Counted from the stretch's first letter, positions 1 through 8,109 are shown. The stretch: 64,000 bases of DNA from Draconibacterium sp. (GCA_011620585.1 WOYV01000086.1:7959-71958), one strand, 5' to 3'. Notes: generated by a model not told the origin, from the sequence alone. Numbers and translations: made by a program.

Positions 1-88
1 AAGTACAATTTTGAAAGGATCCCGGGTGTATAAGTTAATTATAAAAAAGTTGAATAACTTCCTGATCGTAACTTAAAACAAAAAGACT

Positions 89-330
89 ATGAAAATTTTA
101 AGCGGGACAGTTTTCGGCGGGATTGCATTTTTCCTGCTTGGTTTTCTGGTACGGGGTGTTTTGCTGATGAACTTTTCGATGTAAAATTACAACCAGAAAA
201 TTTATCGGCATGATATGATCTGGTGGGCCATGATCGTTTCCAATTTAGTGTTGGCCTTGCTTTTAACCCTGATGATGAACCGGGTTGGTCCCGGGGAAAG
301 GAAAAATAGCTTGAATGCTACGACTTCAAC
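89..330 (+). pseudogene. Small membrane protein, broken by an in-frame stop
   Basis: Reading from the ATG at 89 gives a hydrophobic segment that ends at a TAA at 182-184. The same frame then continues without interruption through NYNQKIYRHDMIWWAMIVS and a second hydrophobic helix. Together they resemble the N-terminal two-thirds of a small two- or more-helix membrane protein of unknown function common in Bacteroidota (family name not certain). After about position 300 the reading no longer looks like membrane protein and runs into the tail of the converging activase remnant, so the 3' end also appears lost. The end coordinate is approximate. Read-through or a sequencing error at 182 is the alternative. 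Confidence 0.5.
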
Positions 331-372
331 CGCTCAGCAATACTATGAACTCATTCGTTTGGGTGAGTTTTT

Positions 373-1655
373 TTATCCTTCAACTTCAATATTAAAGGCC
401 TTAAAAATGCTGATCGCGAATTCGATTTCCTGATCAGTTGGTCCTGCCATTTCAAATTCGTTATATATCGAACCGAGTTTATTGTATTTATGCGCCGCAA
501 TGTTGTGGTAAGGAAGAATGCTCACCAAAGGTGTTTTTCCGGGAAGTGCAGCAATAAACTTTGCCATCTTGCTCACTTCCTCTTCTGAGGCATTTATATT
601 TTTAATGAACGGTATTCGAATGTTGATTTCGGCACCGAGTTTCCGGGTTGGAGAATATGTAATTCTTCAATCACTTCGAGCATGATGTAGGAAACCACGC
701 TCACTCCATCGCTTCCATCGGGTTTTACCCCGCCTATGTTAATGTTGGTAAAATCGTTAAACGTGCCGCTTTCCCGGGCAGTTATTCCAACTTTTGGTGG
801 CGCCGGGTGGTTGTTTACTTTTATCCAGAAACAGCTGATTAATTCTTTTGCCTTGTCGCGGGAAAGTGTTCCTTCAGCAAGTTCTTTTTCATAAAATGGA
901 GTAAGGTGCTGATCGAAATGCCCTGGATTCAAGGCATCCCAACCATTGAGTTCGGTAATGGTTCCCAGATGAACAAACCAATACATTTGGATGGCTTCCC
1001 ACAAAGTTCGTGGCGCATTTGCCGGTACCCGGCGACAAACTTCCGCTATCTTTTTTAATTCATCAATGCGCTGCGGATTTGGTTCTGTTTTAGCCAAAGT
1101 TTCCGCTAATTCAGCGTGGCGTTCGGCAAAAACAATAGCTGCATCACACGATATGCCCATGGCCTTCAATTCTTCCAGTTTGCCGGTAGCTTCGGGATCG
1201 TTTAAAAAGTCGAGTCGGTCAATGTGTTCCTTGATTTCCTTTTTATAATCAAGCATCCCTTTCCTGTAAATGGTACCGTCGAGCGCGGTGTGGCCGGGTG
1301 CGCGTTGTTCCATAAATTCTGTAAAAACTCCTGCTTCGTATGCACGTTTCCATTCGTCAGGCACATGTAAAAAAATACGTTCACGCATGGTCCGGCCTTC
1401 CCAATAAGGAATCACCTCACGCTCATAAATATCAATATCTTCCTGCGAGATAGTGTAACGTTGCTGATCGCGCGAGTTCAGTACATGAAAATCATCTACA
1501 CTGTGGCAAGTTAATTCGGGAAAGGTAGGTACCGATTTTGGAGAAGGTCCGCGTTCTCCAACAATTAGTTCGTTATCGCCGATAATTAATTCGTGAAAAA
1601 TATATGGTTTGAACCGGGGATGTCGGTGAGCGATTACAAGTACAAGATCCAGCAT
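373..1655 (-). pseudogene. Glycyl radical enzyme fused by deletion to its activase (both remnants)
   Basis: From 1655 down to about 645 the minus strand encodes the N-terminal half of a glycyl radical enzyme of the PFL2/HypD type (NELIVGERGPSPKSVPTF, EQRAPGHTALDG, CFWIKVNNHPAPPKVG). The usual protein is about 780-800 residues; the catalytic Cys and the C-terminal glycyl radical loop are missing. At about 640 the homology jumps, in a different frame, to the C-terminal third of the radical SAM activating enzyme (KLGAEINIRIPFIKNINASE, then LPYHNIAAHKYNKLG), ending at 373. The activase CxxxCxxC cluster site is also missing. A single deletion of roughly 2 kb would explain this. The enzyme N-terminus also looks shortened, since about 50 residues usually precede NELIVGERG. 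Neither half can work as an enzyme. HypD-like dehydratase versus another subfamily cannot be settled. Confidence 0.85.
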
Positions 1656-1834
1656 TCAAATAAACACCGGTAGGTGATCAGCAAATTTGTATCGTGCTTT
1701 TTGTTCTTCATTTTATGAATTATTCCAAACAAAGCTATATAAATAGTAAGATTTCTCAAAGTCTGCATTTTCCTGAGCCGTAATTATAGTGGATTAAGAA
1801 AATTTATAAAATAATATTCAGGAAACGCGATTAA

Positions 1835-1915
1835 ATAAATGAAGAAAGGGCAGTTCAACAACTGCCCTTTTACTAATGTTAACCCCCAAACACACATCGT
1901 GCAGAATGCACGATG
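1835..1915 (-). ncRNA. Candidate small RNA of about 80 nt
   Basis: Read on the minus strand, an 8-bp perfect hairpin (CATCGTGC, 5-base loop, GCACGATG; 1908-1915 with 1895-1902) lies at the predicted transcription start. A single-stranded G-rich linker (TTTGGGGGTTAAC) follows. The segment closes with an 11-bp perfect stem (AAAGGGCAGTT with AACTGCCCTTT; 1860-1870 with 1845-1855) followed by a U-rich tail, as in an intrinsic terminator. A promoter at 1919-1949 is spaced correctly. A 37-codon frame (starting MCVWGLTLV) overlaps it but runs past the terminator, so I treat it as chance. I do not recognise a known RNA family. It could also be a remnant leader of a lost gene. Confidence 0.45.
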
Positions 1916-1918
1916 GTA

Positions 1919-1949
1919 CAAATGAACAAAAAAGTTCAGATTTATCAAA
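1919..1949 (-). promoter_or_regulatory. Promoter of the candidate small RNA
   Basis: On the minus strand TTTG at 1946-1949 is followed after exactly 19 bases by TTCATTTG at 1919-1926. This matches the Bacteroidota sigma consensus TTTG-N19-TAnnTTTG except for one base in the -7 box. The start would fall at about 1912-1915, the first base of the 5' hairpin. Confidence 0.5.
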
Positions 1950-2288
1950 GTATTGAGGAAAATAATTTGATGATTTTATACGTACGAATAGCTTTTATTA
2001 TCAGAAAACAAACAATCGTTTAAAAAAGCAACCACGATCTTTCTTTATCCTTAGAAAACAAAATGACTACACTTGAGCTAAATATTAAATCATTATAACA
2101 TATTAAAATGAATTAATTGTATTTTTGGCATAATTAGCTACAAATACAAACAAAAAGCAATCATCCCATGCGTTCTTGATCTCCTTATTTACAGACTCTT
2201 CGTGGTCAATTATAAAAAACATGAAACTAAATAAGTTATCAGAAATTCATTTTAACGACATGCAAAATAGTTGGTTGGTGAACAAAAA

Positions 2289-2320
2289 AAAGCTTTAATT
2301 CTATATAGAATTAAAGCTTT
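2289..2320 (-). terminator. Perfect 32-base palindrome, terminator of tRNA-Arg
   Basis: Sixteen bases (AAAGCTTTAATTCTAT) are followed directly by their exact reverse complement. On the minus strand the palindrome lies 5 bases downstream of the tRNA and is followed by a run of T (complement of A at 2284-2288), so it is a plausible intrinsic terminator. Confidence 0.7.
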
Positions 2321-2325
2321 CAGAG

Positions 2326-2397
2326 TAGTCCCACCAGGAATCGAACCTGGATCTACAGTTTAGGAAACTGCTATTCTATCCGTTGAACTATGAGACC
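2326..2397 (-). tRNA. tRNA-Arg (anticodon CCT)
   Basis: The minus strand folds as a full cloverleaf. It has a seven-base acceptor stem GGTCTCA/TGGGACT with G-T pairs, a D arm, an anticodon stem GCAGT/ACTGT around loop TTCCTAA, and a T arm CCAGG-TTCGATT-CCTGG. The anticodon CCT reads AGG. The discriminator base is A and CCA is not encoded. Confidence 0.95.
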
Positions 2398-2507
2398 AAA
2401 TAATACGCTGCAAAAATATACAAAAAGCTTATTCCCGGCAAATTGTCACAAAAGTTTCATTTTTAACATCATATCCCTTCAAGTCCGCTTCTTTTCGATG
2501 GATTGTT

Positions 2508-2515
2508 TATCTTTG
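2508..2515 (+). promoter_or_regulatory. -7 box of pheS
   Basis: TATCTTTG is an exact match to the Bacteroidota -7 consensus TAnnTTTG and lies 22 bases before the pheS ATG. No clear TTTG -33 element is visible at the right distance. Confidence 0.5.
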
Positions 2516-2537
2516 CGCTTCATTAAAACATCAGATA

Positions 2538-3557
2538 ATGTTAGATAAAATCAAAGCATTACAAGAGGAATTAGAAAAAGTAGTGGCTTCGAGCAAAGAA
2601 GAAGTCGAAGAACTGCGTATTAAATATATCAGTAAAAAAGGCCAGATCAGCCAGTTATTCAACGACTTTAAAAATGTTCCACCTGAACAAAAAAAAGAAG
2701 TTGGACAGGCCATTAATATTTTAAAAGAGTTTGCTCTCGAAAAAATCAACTCTCTGAAGGATGGTTTCGAAAATAGCAACGATGAAAATTCAGGCCTGGA
2801 TCTTACTATGCCCGGCGAATCGATGAAACTGGGCACACGGCATCCGCTTTCCCTGGTAAAAAACGAGATCACTGGTATTTTTGCGCGTCTTGGTTTTACG
2901 GTTGCCGAAGGCCCTGAAATAGAAGACGACTGGCATGTTTTTTCAGCATTAAACTTTCCGCCGGAACACCCTGCCCGCGACATGCAGGATACTTTTTTTA
3001 TTGAAAAAGATCCGGATGTCTTGCTCCGTACACACACCTCAAGTGTTCAAATCAGGGTGATGGAACGCACGCAACCACCCATCCGGGCCATTTTCCCGGG
3101 CCGAGTGTTTCGCAACGAGGCTATTTCTGCCCGCTCGCATTGTATTTTTCATCAGATTGAAGGATTGTACGTTGACGAAAATGTTTCGTTTGCCGATTTG
3201 AAACAAACGCTCCTACAGTTTGCGAAAGAACTTTTTGGCGAAGGAACTAAAATCAGGCTGCGTCCTTCTTATTTCCCCTTTACCGAACCCAGTGCCGAAA
3301 TGGACGTAAGCTGTTCGATATGCGGCGGCGAAGGCTGTAACGTTTGTAAATACACTGGCTGGCTCGAAATTCTGGGCTGTGGAATGGTTGATCCGAACGT
3401 TTTGGAACTTTGTAATATCGACAGTAGAAAATACACCGGATTTGCATTTGGAATGGGTATCGAACGGATAACCATGCTGCGATACGGAATAAAAGATATC
3501 CGCCATTTTTTCGAGAACGATGTGCGTTTCCTCAAACAATTTGAGTCGGCCACCTAA
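2538..3557 (+). CDS. pheS: Phenylalanine--tRNA ligase alpha subunit
   Basis: Catalytic subunit of the cytoplasmic alpha2beta2 enzyme that charges tRNA-Phe. The 339-residue protein has the family length. The N-terminal coiled-coil tRNA-binding arm (about 1-90) is followed by the class II aminoacyl-tRNA synthetase core. Visible motifs are motif 1 around RHPLSLVKNEI, motif 2 FRNEAISARSHCIFHQIEG and motif 3 GFAFGMGIERITML. The cysteine cluster near residues 255-270 (CSICGGEGCNVC) is typical of bacterial PheS. The gene is transcribed alone from a -7 box at 2508; pheT is not adjacent, so the two subunits are encoded apart. Start at 2538 fits the conserved N-terminus. Confidence 0.97.
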   Translation: MLDKIKALQEELEKVVASSKEEVEELRIKYISKKGQISQLFNDFKNVPPEQKKEVGQAINILKEFALEKINSLKDGFENSNDENSGLDLTMPGESMKLGTRHPLSLVKNEITGIFARLGFTVAEGPEIEDDWHVFSALNFPPEHPARDMQDTFFIEKDPDVLLRTHTSSVQIRVMERTQPPIRAIFPGRVFRNEAISARSHCIFHQIEGLYVDENVSFADLKQTLLQFAKELFGEGTKIRLRPSYFPFTEPSAEMDVSCSICGGEGCNVCKYTGWLEILGCGMVDPNVLELCNIDSRKYTGFAFGMGIERITMLRYGIKDIRHFFENDVRFLKQFESAT

Positions 3558-3587
3558 TTTGAATTTAAGACAAGAACAAGATATTCG

Positions 3588-3608
3588 AAGGGCCTGTATG
3601 GCTCTTTT
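3588..3608 (+). terminator. Terminator after pheS
   Basis: A short GC stem, GGGCC pairing with GGCTC across the loop TGTAT, is followed by seven T residues, 30-50 bases after the pheS stop. The rest of 3609-3851 has no gene; it holds a -7 box (TATCTTTG, 3734-3741) and a weak parS-like sequence at 3793-3808. Confidence 0.55.
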
Positions 3609-3851
3609 TTTGTTGCGGTATTTTTAGTGTAATAACTTCTTTTATGCAATTATTTCCTTCCTGTTTTGTAACTATCAGGTTAATACCAATTTAACATTAG
3701 AGTGTGCTGTAGAGCATGTTCGTTACAAAGGAGTATCTTTGCCAAACAATTTCCGTATCAGACCTGGTTTGACGGAGAAGAAAACAGAAAACAATTCCAT
3801 GTGAAACACTGTTATAATTAACAGCAAACATGGAAGAATAAATAGAAATTA

Positions 3852-4019
3852 ATGGAAACACAAACAAATCAGAATCAGATCGTTATCAATACCGATCCTG
3901 AGAGTGAGAAAAAAATGCTGCCCGTACATATGTTGGTTACTTTGGCAGCAGGAGCAATTGCCGGAGTGGCAGTAATTTTCACCCTTTTTTGGGGGATTGA
4001 AAAAATCTTTGGAATTTAA
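3852..4019 (+). CDS. Small single-pass membrane protein, unknown function
   Basis: A 55-codon frame begins METQTNQNQIVINTDPESEK and continues into one hydrophobic helix (about residues 27-47, VTLAAGAIAGVAVIFTLFW) with a short basic tail. It is flanked by a -7 box at 3734-3741 and a strong terminator at 4040-4068, so it looks like an independent short transcript unit. I do not recognise the family. The polar N-terminus probably faces one side of the inner membrane. A chance frame is possible, but the composition and flanking signals favour a real gene. Confidence 0.6.
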   Translation: METQTNQNQIVINTDPESEKKMLPVHMLVTLAAGAIAGVAVIFTLFWGIEKIFGI

Positions 4020-4039
4020 TACTTGAAGTATATCAACGA

Positions 4040-4068
4040 AAAAGCTTGCCGTTTGGCAAGCTTTTTTT
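4040..4068. terminator. Bidirectional terminator
   Basis: AAAAGCTTGCC and GGCAAGCTTTT form an 11-bp perfect stem with a GTTT loop. Runs of T (plus) and A (minus) flank it, so it can serve both the 55-aa gene and the converging aldo/keto reductase gene. Confidence 0.75.
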
Positions 4069-4086
4069 ATGCACCACATTCTACTG

Positions 4087-5073
4087 TTAACTTTGTAATA
4101 CTTCCTCTATCATTTTTAATTCCTCGTCGATGAATGCGAGATTTTTCAAGGTATCTACGTTGTCTTCGACCTGTTTAACCGAGCTGGCGCCAATTAAAAC
4201 CGAAGTAATCCGTTTATCACGTAACACCCAGGCAAGCGCCATTTGTGCGAGCGACTGTCCACGGAGTTTTGCAATGTCATTTAAACGAATGATTTTGTCG
4301 TGAGCCGAATCCACATGTTCCTTTTTCAGAAATACCTCGCGCGTAGCTCGCGATCCTTCAGGAATACCATGTAAATATTTGTTGGTAAGTAAACCTTGGG
4401 CAAGTGGTGAAAACGGAATACATCCGATTCCTTCGTTTTCGAGTACATCGAGCAAACCATCTTCCACCCATCGTTCGAACATCGAATATTTGGGTTGATG
4501 GATCAGACAAGGTGTTCCAAGCTCTTTTAAAATCCGGGCTGCTTTTTGTGCCATATCGGCCGGATAATTTGATATGCCTGCATACAAGGCCTTTCCCGAC
4601 CGGACAGCCTGATCGAGCGCCATCATCGTTTCTTCCAAAGGTGTATCCGGGTCGGGGCGATGCGAATAAAAAATGTCCACATATTCGAGTTCCATCCGTT
4701 TTAAGCTTTGGTCAAGACTGGCCAGCAAATATTTACGGCTTCCCCACTCTCCATAAGGGCCGGGCCACATCAGGTATCCGGCTTTCGAAGAAATGATCAG
4801 CTCGTCGCGATATGCCAGGAAATCCTGTTTTAATATTTTCCCAAAGTTTTCTTCTGCCGACCCGGGAGGCGGACCATAATTGTTGGCCAGATCAAAATGA
4901 GTGATACCCAAATCAAAAGCACGGTGCAGGATTGCCCGTCCGTTTTCGAGTATGTCAACACCGCCGAAATTATGCCACAATCCCAATGAAACTGCGGGAA
5001 GTTTTAACCCCCATTTCCCGCACTTGTTATATTTCATCGTATCATAACGATGGTCATCTGCTAAATAAGTCAT
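4087..5073 (-). CDS. Aldo/keto reductase, YghZ/Gpr-like
   Basis: Cytoplasmic NADPH-dependent (beta/alpha)8 barrel reductase, closest by eye to E. coli YghZ, which reduces L-glyceraldehyde 3-phosphate and other aldehydes. The catalytic tetrad is visible: Asp and Tyr in FDLANNYGPPPGSAEENFG, Lys in ISSKAGYLMWPGPYG and His in YSHRPDPDTP. The cofactor-binding IGASSVKQVEDN is near the C-terminus. I take the ATG at 5073 (MTYLADDHRYDTMKYN) because it matches the family N-terminus; an in-frame ATG at 5136 would add 21 unlikely residues. It stands alone between convergent and divergent neighbours. The true substrate is unknown. Confidence 0.9.
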   Translation of the reverse strand: MTYLADDHRYDTMKYNKCGKWGLKLPAVSLGLWHNFGGVDILENGRAILHRAFDLGITHFDLANNYGPPPGSAEENFGKILKQDFLAYRDELIISSKAGYLMWPGPYGEWGSRKYLLASLDQSLKRMELEYVDIFYSHRPDPDTPLEETMMALDQAVRSGKALYAGISNYPADMAQKAARILKELGTPCLIHQPKYSMFERWVEDGLLDVLENEGIGCIPFSPLAQGLLTNKYLHGIPEGSRATREVFLKKEHVDSAHDKIIRLNDIAKLRGQSLAQMALAWVLRDKRITSVLIGASSVKQVEDNVDTLKNLAFIDEELKMIEEVLQS

Positions 5074-5189
5074 AACACTGTTGTTTATAATTGTTCGAAA
5101 GTTAATGATTTTCATTGTTCTCAAAAGCTTTTGCAATTACATAAAACTATCGGCCTTCAAAATAAATCCTTGATTTTGGGCTTTTTCAT

Positions 5190-5197
5190 TAATTTTG
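5190..5197 (+). promoter_or_regulatory. -7 box of rbfA
   Basis: TAATTTTG fits TAnnTTTG and lies 18 bases upstream of the rbfA start codon. Confidence 0.45.
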
Positions 5198-5215
5198 AAG
5201 CATTAATTATCAATC

Positions 5216-5560
5216 ATGGAACAATACAGTACCCGTCAGAACAAAGTTTCGCGACTGATCCAGCGCGAAATGGCAGATCTTCTGCTACGTTTAAACAAGG
5301 AACGTTTTCACGGAAAACTAATTAGTGTAACCGTTGTGCGGGTAACCAAAGATCTCGGTGTTGCCCGTATTTATCTCAGTATATTTCCTTCCGAATTTGG
5401 GATTGAAATACTCGAAGAAATCAGGTTGAGCGCCAGGCAACTTCGTGGCGATTTGGGCAGAAAAGTAGCTAAAACACTACGCATTGTTCCCGAGCTCGAA
5501 TTTTTTATTGATGACAGTTTAGACTATATCGACAAAATTGATAATCTGCTGGATAAGTAA
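5216..5560 (+). CDS. rbfA: Ribosome-binding factor A
   Basis: Small cytoplasmic maturation factor that binds the 30S subunit near helix 1 of 16S rRNA and helps late assembly. The 114-residue protein matches the single KH-like domain of RbfA from the N-terminal TRQNKVSRLIQREMADLL through VRVTKDLGVARIYLSIFP to the C-terminal ELEFFIDDSLDYIDKI. The usual nusA-infB-truB neighbours are absent. Here it is followed closely by an FtsX-type permease, an arrangement I believe recurs in Bacteroidota. Confidence 0.95.
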   Translation: MEQYSTRQNKVSRLIQREMADLLLRLNKERFHGKLISVTVVRVTKDLGVARIYLSIFPSEFGIEILEEIRLSARQLRGDLGRKVAKTLRIVPELEFFIDDSLDYIDKIDNLLDK

Positions 5561-5605
5561 AAGACATTGGCGCCTTACTACTCTTTTCAGCATAAAACAG
5601 TTCCT

Positions 5606-6838
5606 TTGAATCTTCCATTTTATATTGCAAAACGATACCTGGTTTCGAAAAAGAAACAGAACATTATCAATATCATTTCAGGTATATCGCTGGCCGGGAT
5701 TGTGGTTGGAACCATGGCAATTATTATTATCGTTTCGGTGATGAATGGTTTTATTCAGTTGATCGGGTTATTCTACAGCGATTTTGACCCCGACCTGCAA
5801 ATTTCTGCCGTCGAAGGAAAAATGTTTGACCCTTTACAAATCGACACTCAGAAAATCAAAAACTTGCCGGGTGTTATTCAGTATAGCGAGGTGGTGGAAG
5901 AAGTGGCCATGCTTAAATACGGAAAACAACAATATCCGGCCACGGTGAAAGGTGTTCCTAATAATTATGCCGATTACACAAACATCAATAAATTACTGAT
6001 TGAAGGCGAATATTACCTTGAGAAAGACGGTATAAATTATGCCGTTGTTGGGCGAGGTGTAGCCAATTATTTGGGTGTTGGAATTTCTTTTCTCGATCCG
6101 ATTAATATTTACGTGCCTAAAAAAGGTCGGCAGTTTTCACTTAATCCTGCCCGATCTATCAATCATGATTACCTTTATCCTTCGGCCATCTTTGCCGTTC
6201 TCGAAGATGTTGATTCGAAATACATAATCGTTTCTAAAACGTTTGCTTCCAAGTTGTTCGAGTCGGGAAATTATATTTCGGCTATTGAGTTAGATGTCGA
6301 CAATAATGCTGACTTAAAAACCATTCAGCGCGAAATTCAAAAAATTGCAGGAACATCGTTTCACGTGAAAAATAAGGAGCAGCAACACGATCTGATTTTC
6401 AAGACCATGAAATCGGAAAAATGGGCTGTTTACTTTATTCTCATCTTCATTCTTTTATTGGCTTCAGGAAACATGATTGGTAATCTCACCATGTTGTATA
6501 TCGATAAAAAAGAGGATATTTCGATTTTACTTAGCATGGGAATGGGCATAGAAAAAATCAACCGGATATTTCTATTCGAAGGATGGCTAATTTCATTGAT
6601 CGGTGGAGTAGTGGGAACCATTCTTGGGGTGTTGGCTTGTTGGCTACAAATTCATTTCGGGTTGATCAAACTTCCGGGAGCAAACGGTTCTTTTGTAATT
6701 TCAGCATACCCGGTTCAGGTGTTATTTTCCGATATCGTTCTGGCATTTATTGCAGTTATATCCATCGGTTTTCTGGCTTCGTGGTACCCGGTAAAATTTA
6801 TGTCGCCCAAAAATATTAGCTCTCAAAATATCAATTAA
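5606..6838 (+). CDS. FtsX/LolE-type ABC permease
   Basis: Inner-membrane permease of the MacB/LolCE superfamily, probably part of lipoprotein release towards the outer membrane or a related mechanotransmission exporter. The first helix (ISGISLAGIVVGTMAIIIIV) is followed by a large periplasmic domain (about 60-260) and three C-terminal helices in the FtsX domain (about 275-400). I choose TTG 5606, giving LNLPFYIAKRYL at the start as in homologues; an in-frame TTG at 5567 would add 13 atypical residues. It directly follows rbfA. No ATPase gene is adjacent, so its LolD partner is elsewhere. A parS-like sequence lies inside the gene at 6357-6372. Confidence 0.85.
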   Translation: MNLPFYIAKRYLVSKKKQNIINIISGISLAGIVVGTMAIIIIVSVMNGFIQLIGLFYSDFDPDLQISAVEGKMFDPLQIDTQKIKNLPGVIQYSEVVEEVAMLKYGKQQYPATVKGVPNNYADYTNINKLLIEGEYYLEKDGINYAVVGRGVANYLGVGISFLDPINIYVPKKGRQFSLNPARSINHDYLYPSAIFAVLEDVDSKYIIVSKTFASKLFESGNYISAIELDVDNNADLKTIQREIQKIAGTSFHVKNKEQQHDLIFKTMKSEKWAVYFILIFILLLASGNMIGNLTMLYIDKKEDISILLSMGMGIEKINRIFLFEGWLISLIGGVVGTILGVLACWLQIHFGLIKLPGANGSFVISAYPVQVLFSDIVLAFIAVISIGFLASWYPVKFMSPKNISSQNIN

Positions 6839-6968
6839 CTGACTTTCATTAGAAATTCAACATTTTATTTGTTTTAACTTGCAAAGGCAGCCAAAGAAAT
6901 GTAAGCACTATTTTAGTTGCTGAATTTCAAGTTTTTAGCTGAACTTTATTTCAAGAATTTAATTGACA

Positions 6969-7997
6969 ATGAAAGCAATTGTAAAAAGTAAACCAGAAAA
7001 AGGAATCTGGATGGAAGATGTTCCGATACCCAAACCTGGGCCAAACGATATTTTATTAAAAGTAAAAAAATCAGCTATCTGCGGCACCGATCTCCACATT
7101 TACAAATGGGATGAGTGGGCCCAGCAAACCATTAAAACGCCGGTTATCATTGGCCACGAATATATGGGGACCGTTGTTGAAGTGGGTTCTGAAGTAGACC
7201 GTGTAAAAGTGGGGGAACGGGTAACGGTAGAAGGCCATATTTCGTGTGGTTTTTGCCGAAATTGCCGGCGCGGCCGCCAACACATTTGCGATCACACCAT
7301 CGGAATTGGTGTGAACCGCGACGGGGGTTTTGCTGAATATATTGCCGTTCCTGCAAAAAACGTATTACACATCGATGAGCGTATTTCGGATGAAATGATG
7401 GCGATTATGGACCCGCTGGGTAATGCTACACACACCGCACTTTCGTTTCCTCTTTTGGGAGAAGATGTTCTGATAACCGGAATTGGGGGCCCAATTGGAG
7501 CAATGGCTGCAGCTATTTGCAGATTTTCAGGTGCCCGTAACGTAATCGGAACCGATTTGAGCAAATATCGTAGAGACCTGGCCAGAAAAATGGGAGCAAC
7601 CCGCGTAATAGATCCACTAAAGGAAAGCATTATTGAAGCAATGAAAGTTCATAATATGGTCAGTGGATTCGATATTGGCCTTGAATGCTCGGGATCGCCG
7701 GTGGCATTTAACGATATGGTAAACCACATGTATAACGGGGGCAAAATAAGTCTGCTTGGCTTACTTCCTGAAAACACAAAGATAAACTGGAGTAAACTGA
7801 TATTTAAAGGGTTAACCTTAAAAGGGATTTATGGCCGCGAAATGTATGAAACCTGGTATCAAATGGAAATGATGCTAACTTCGGGCCTTGATATTACACC
7901 TGTAATTACCCACCGTTTTAAGGCCGACGAATACCAGAAAGCTTTTGAAATAATGGAGTCAGGAGAATGTGGCAAGATCATTCTCGACTGGGAATAA
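6969..7997 (+). CDS. tdh: L-threonine 3-dehydrogenase
   Basis: Zinc-dependent medium-chain dehydrogenase that oxidises L-threonine to 2-amino-3-oxobutyrate with NAD+, feeding glycine formation. At 342 residues it has the family length. Visible are catalytic-zinc residues in AICGTDLHIY and IGHEYMG, structural-zinc cysteines in CGFCRNCRRGRQHIC, and a Rossmann fold with GIGGPIGAMAAAICRFSGA. The ATG at 6969 gives the canonical MKAIVKSKPEKGIWMEDVPI. The partner glycine C-acetyltransferase (kbl) is not next to it. The gene is monocistronic with a terminator at 8024-8054. A weak parS-like element directly follows the stop. Confidence 0.93.
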   Translation: MKAIVKSKPEKGIWMEDVPIPKPGPNDILLKVKKSAICGTDLHIYKWDEWAQQTIKTPVIIGHEYMGTVVEVGSEVDRVKVGERVTVEGHISCGFCRNCRRGRQHICDHTIGIGVNRDGGFAEYIAVPAKNVLHIDERISDEMMAIMDPLGNATHTALSFPLLGEDVLITGIGGPIGAMAAAICRFSGARNVIGTDLSKYRRDLARKMGATRVIDPLKESIIEAMKVHNMVSGFDIGLECSGSPVAFNDMVNHMYNGGKISLLGLLPENTKINWSKLIFKGLTLKGIYGREMYETWYQMEMMLTSGLDITPVITHRFKADEYQKAFEIMESGECGKIILDWE

Positions 7998-8023
7998 AGT
8001 TCCACGTGAAAAATAAAATTAAG

Positions 8024-8054
8024 AAGGGGTTCAATTAAGATTGGGGCCCTTTTT
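8024..8054 (+). terminator. Terminator after tdh
   Basis: AAGGGGTTCAAT pairs imperfectly (one G-G mismatch, two G-T pairs) with ATTGGGGCCCTT across a TAAG loop, and a run of T follows. Confidence 0.6.
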
Positions 8055-8086
8055 TCGTTGCTAAATTCTGTATAAAGATTTTACAT

Positions 8087-8094
8087 TATCTTTG
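8087..8094 (+). promoter_or_regulatory. -7 box of rsgA
   Basis: TATCTTTG, an exact Bacteroidota -7 box, lies 15 bases upstream of the TTG start of rsgA, which leaves a very short leader. Confidence 0.5.
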
Positions 8095-8109
8095 TGAAAA
8101 ACAAGCGAT

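Larger units (their letters stand above)
1656..2288. other. Gene-poor interval holding one candidate small RNA
   Basis: This 630-base AT-rich stretch has no convincing protein gene. Its only structured part is the hairpin pair and promoter at 1835-1949, listed separately. I see nothing else recognisable between 1950 and 2288. Confidence 0.6.

Noticed and set aside
991-1248. 85-codon plus-strand frame
   Set aside because: It lies wholly opposite the glycyl radical enzyme remnant and has no family-like sequence.
1800-1914. 37-codon minus frame starting MCVWGLTLV
   Set aside because: It overlaps the candidate RNA and passes through its terminator; no sign of a conserved peptide beyond the RNA structure.
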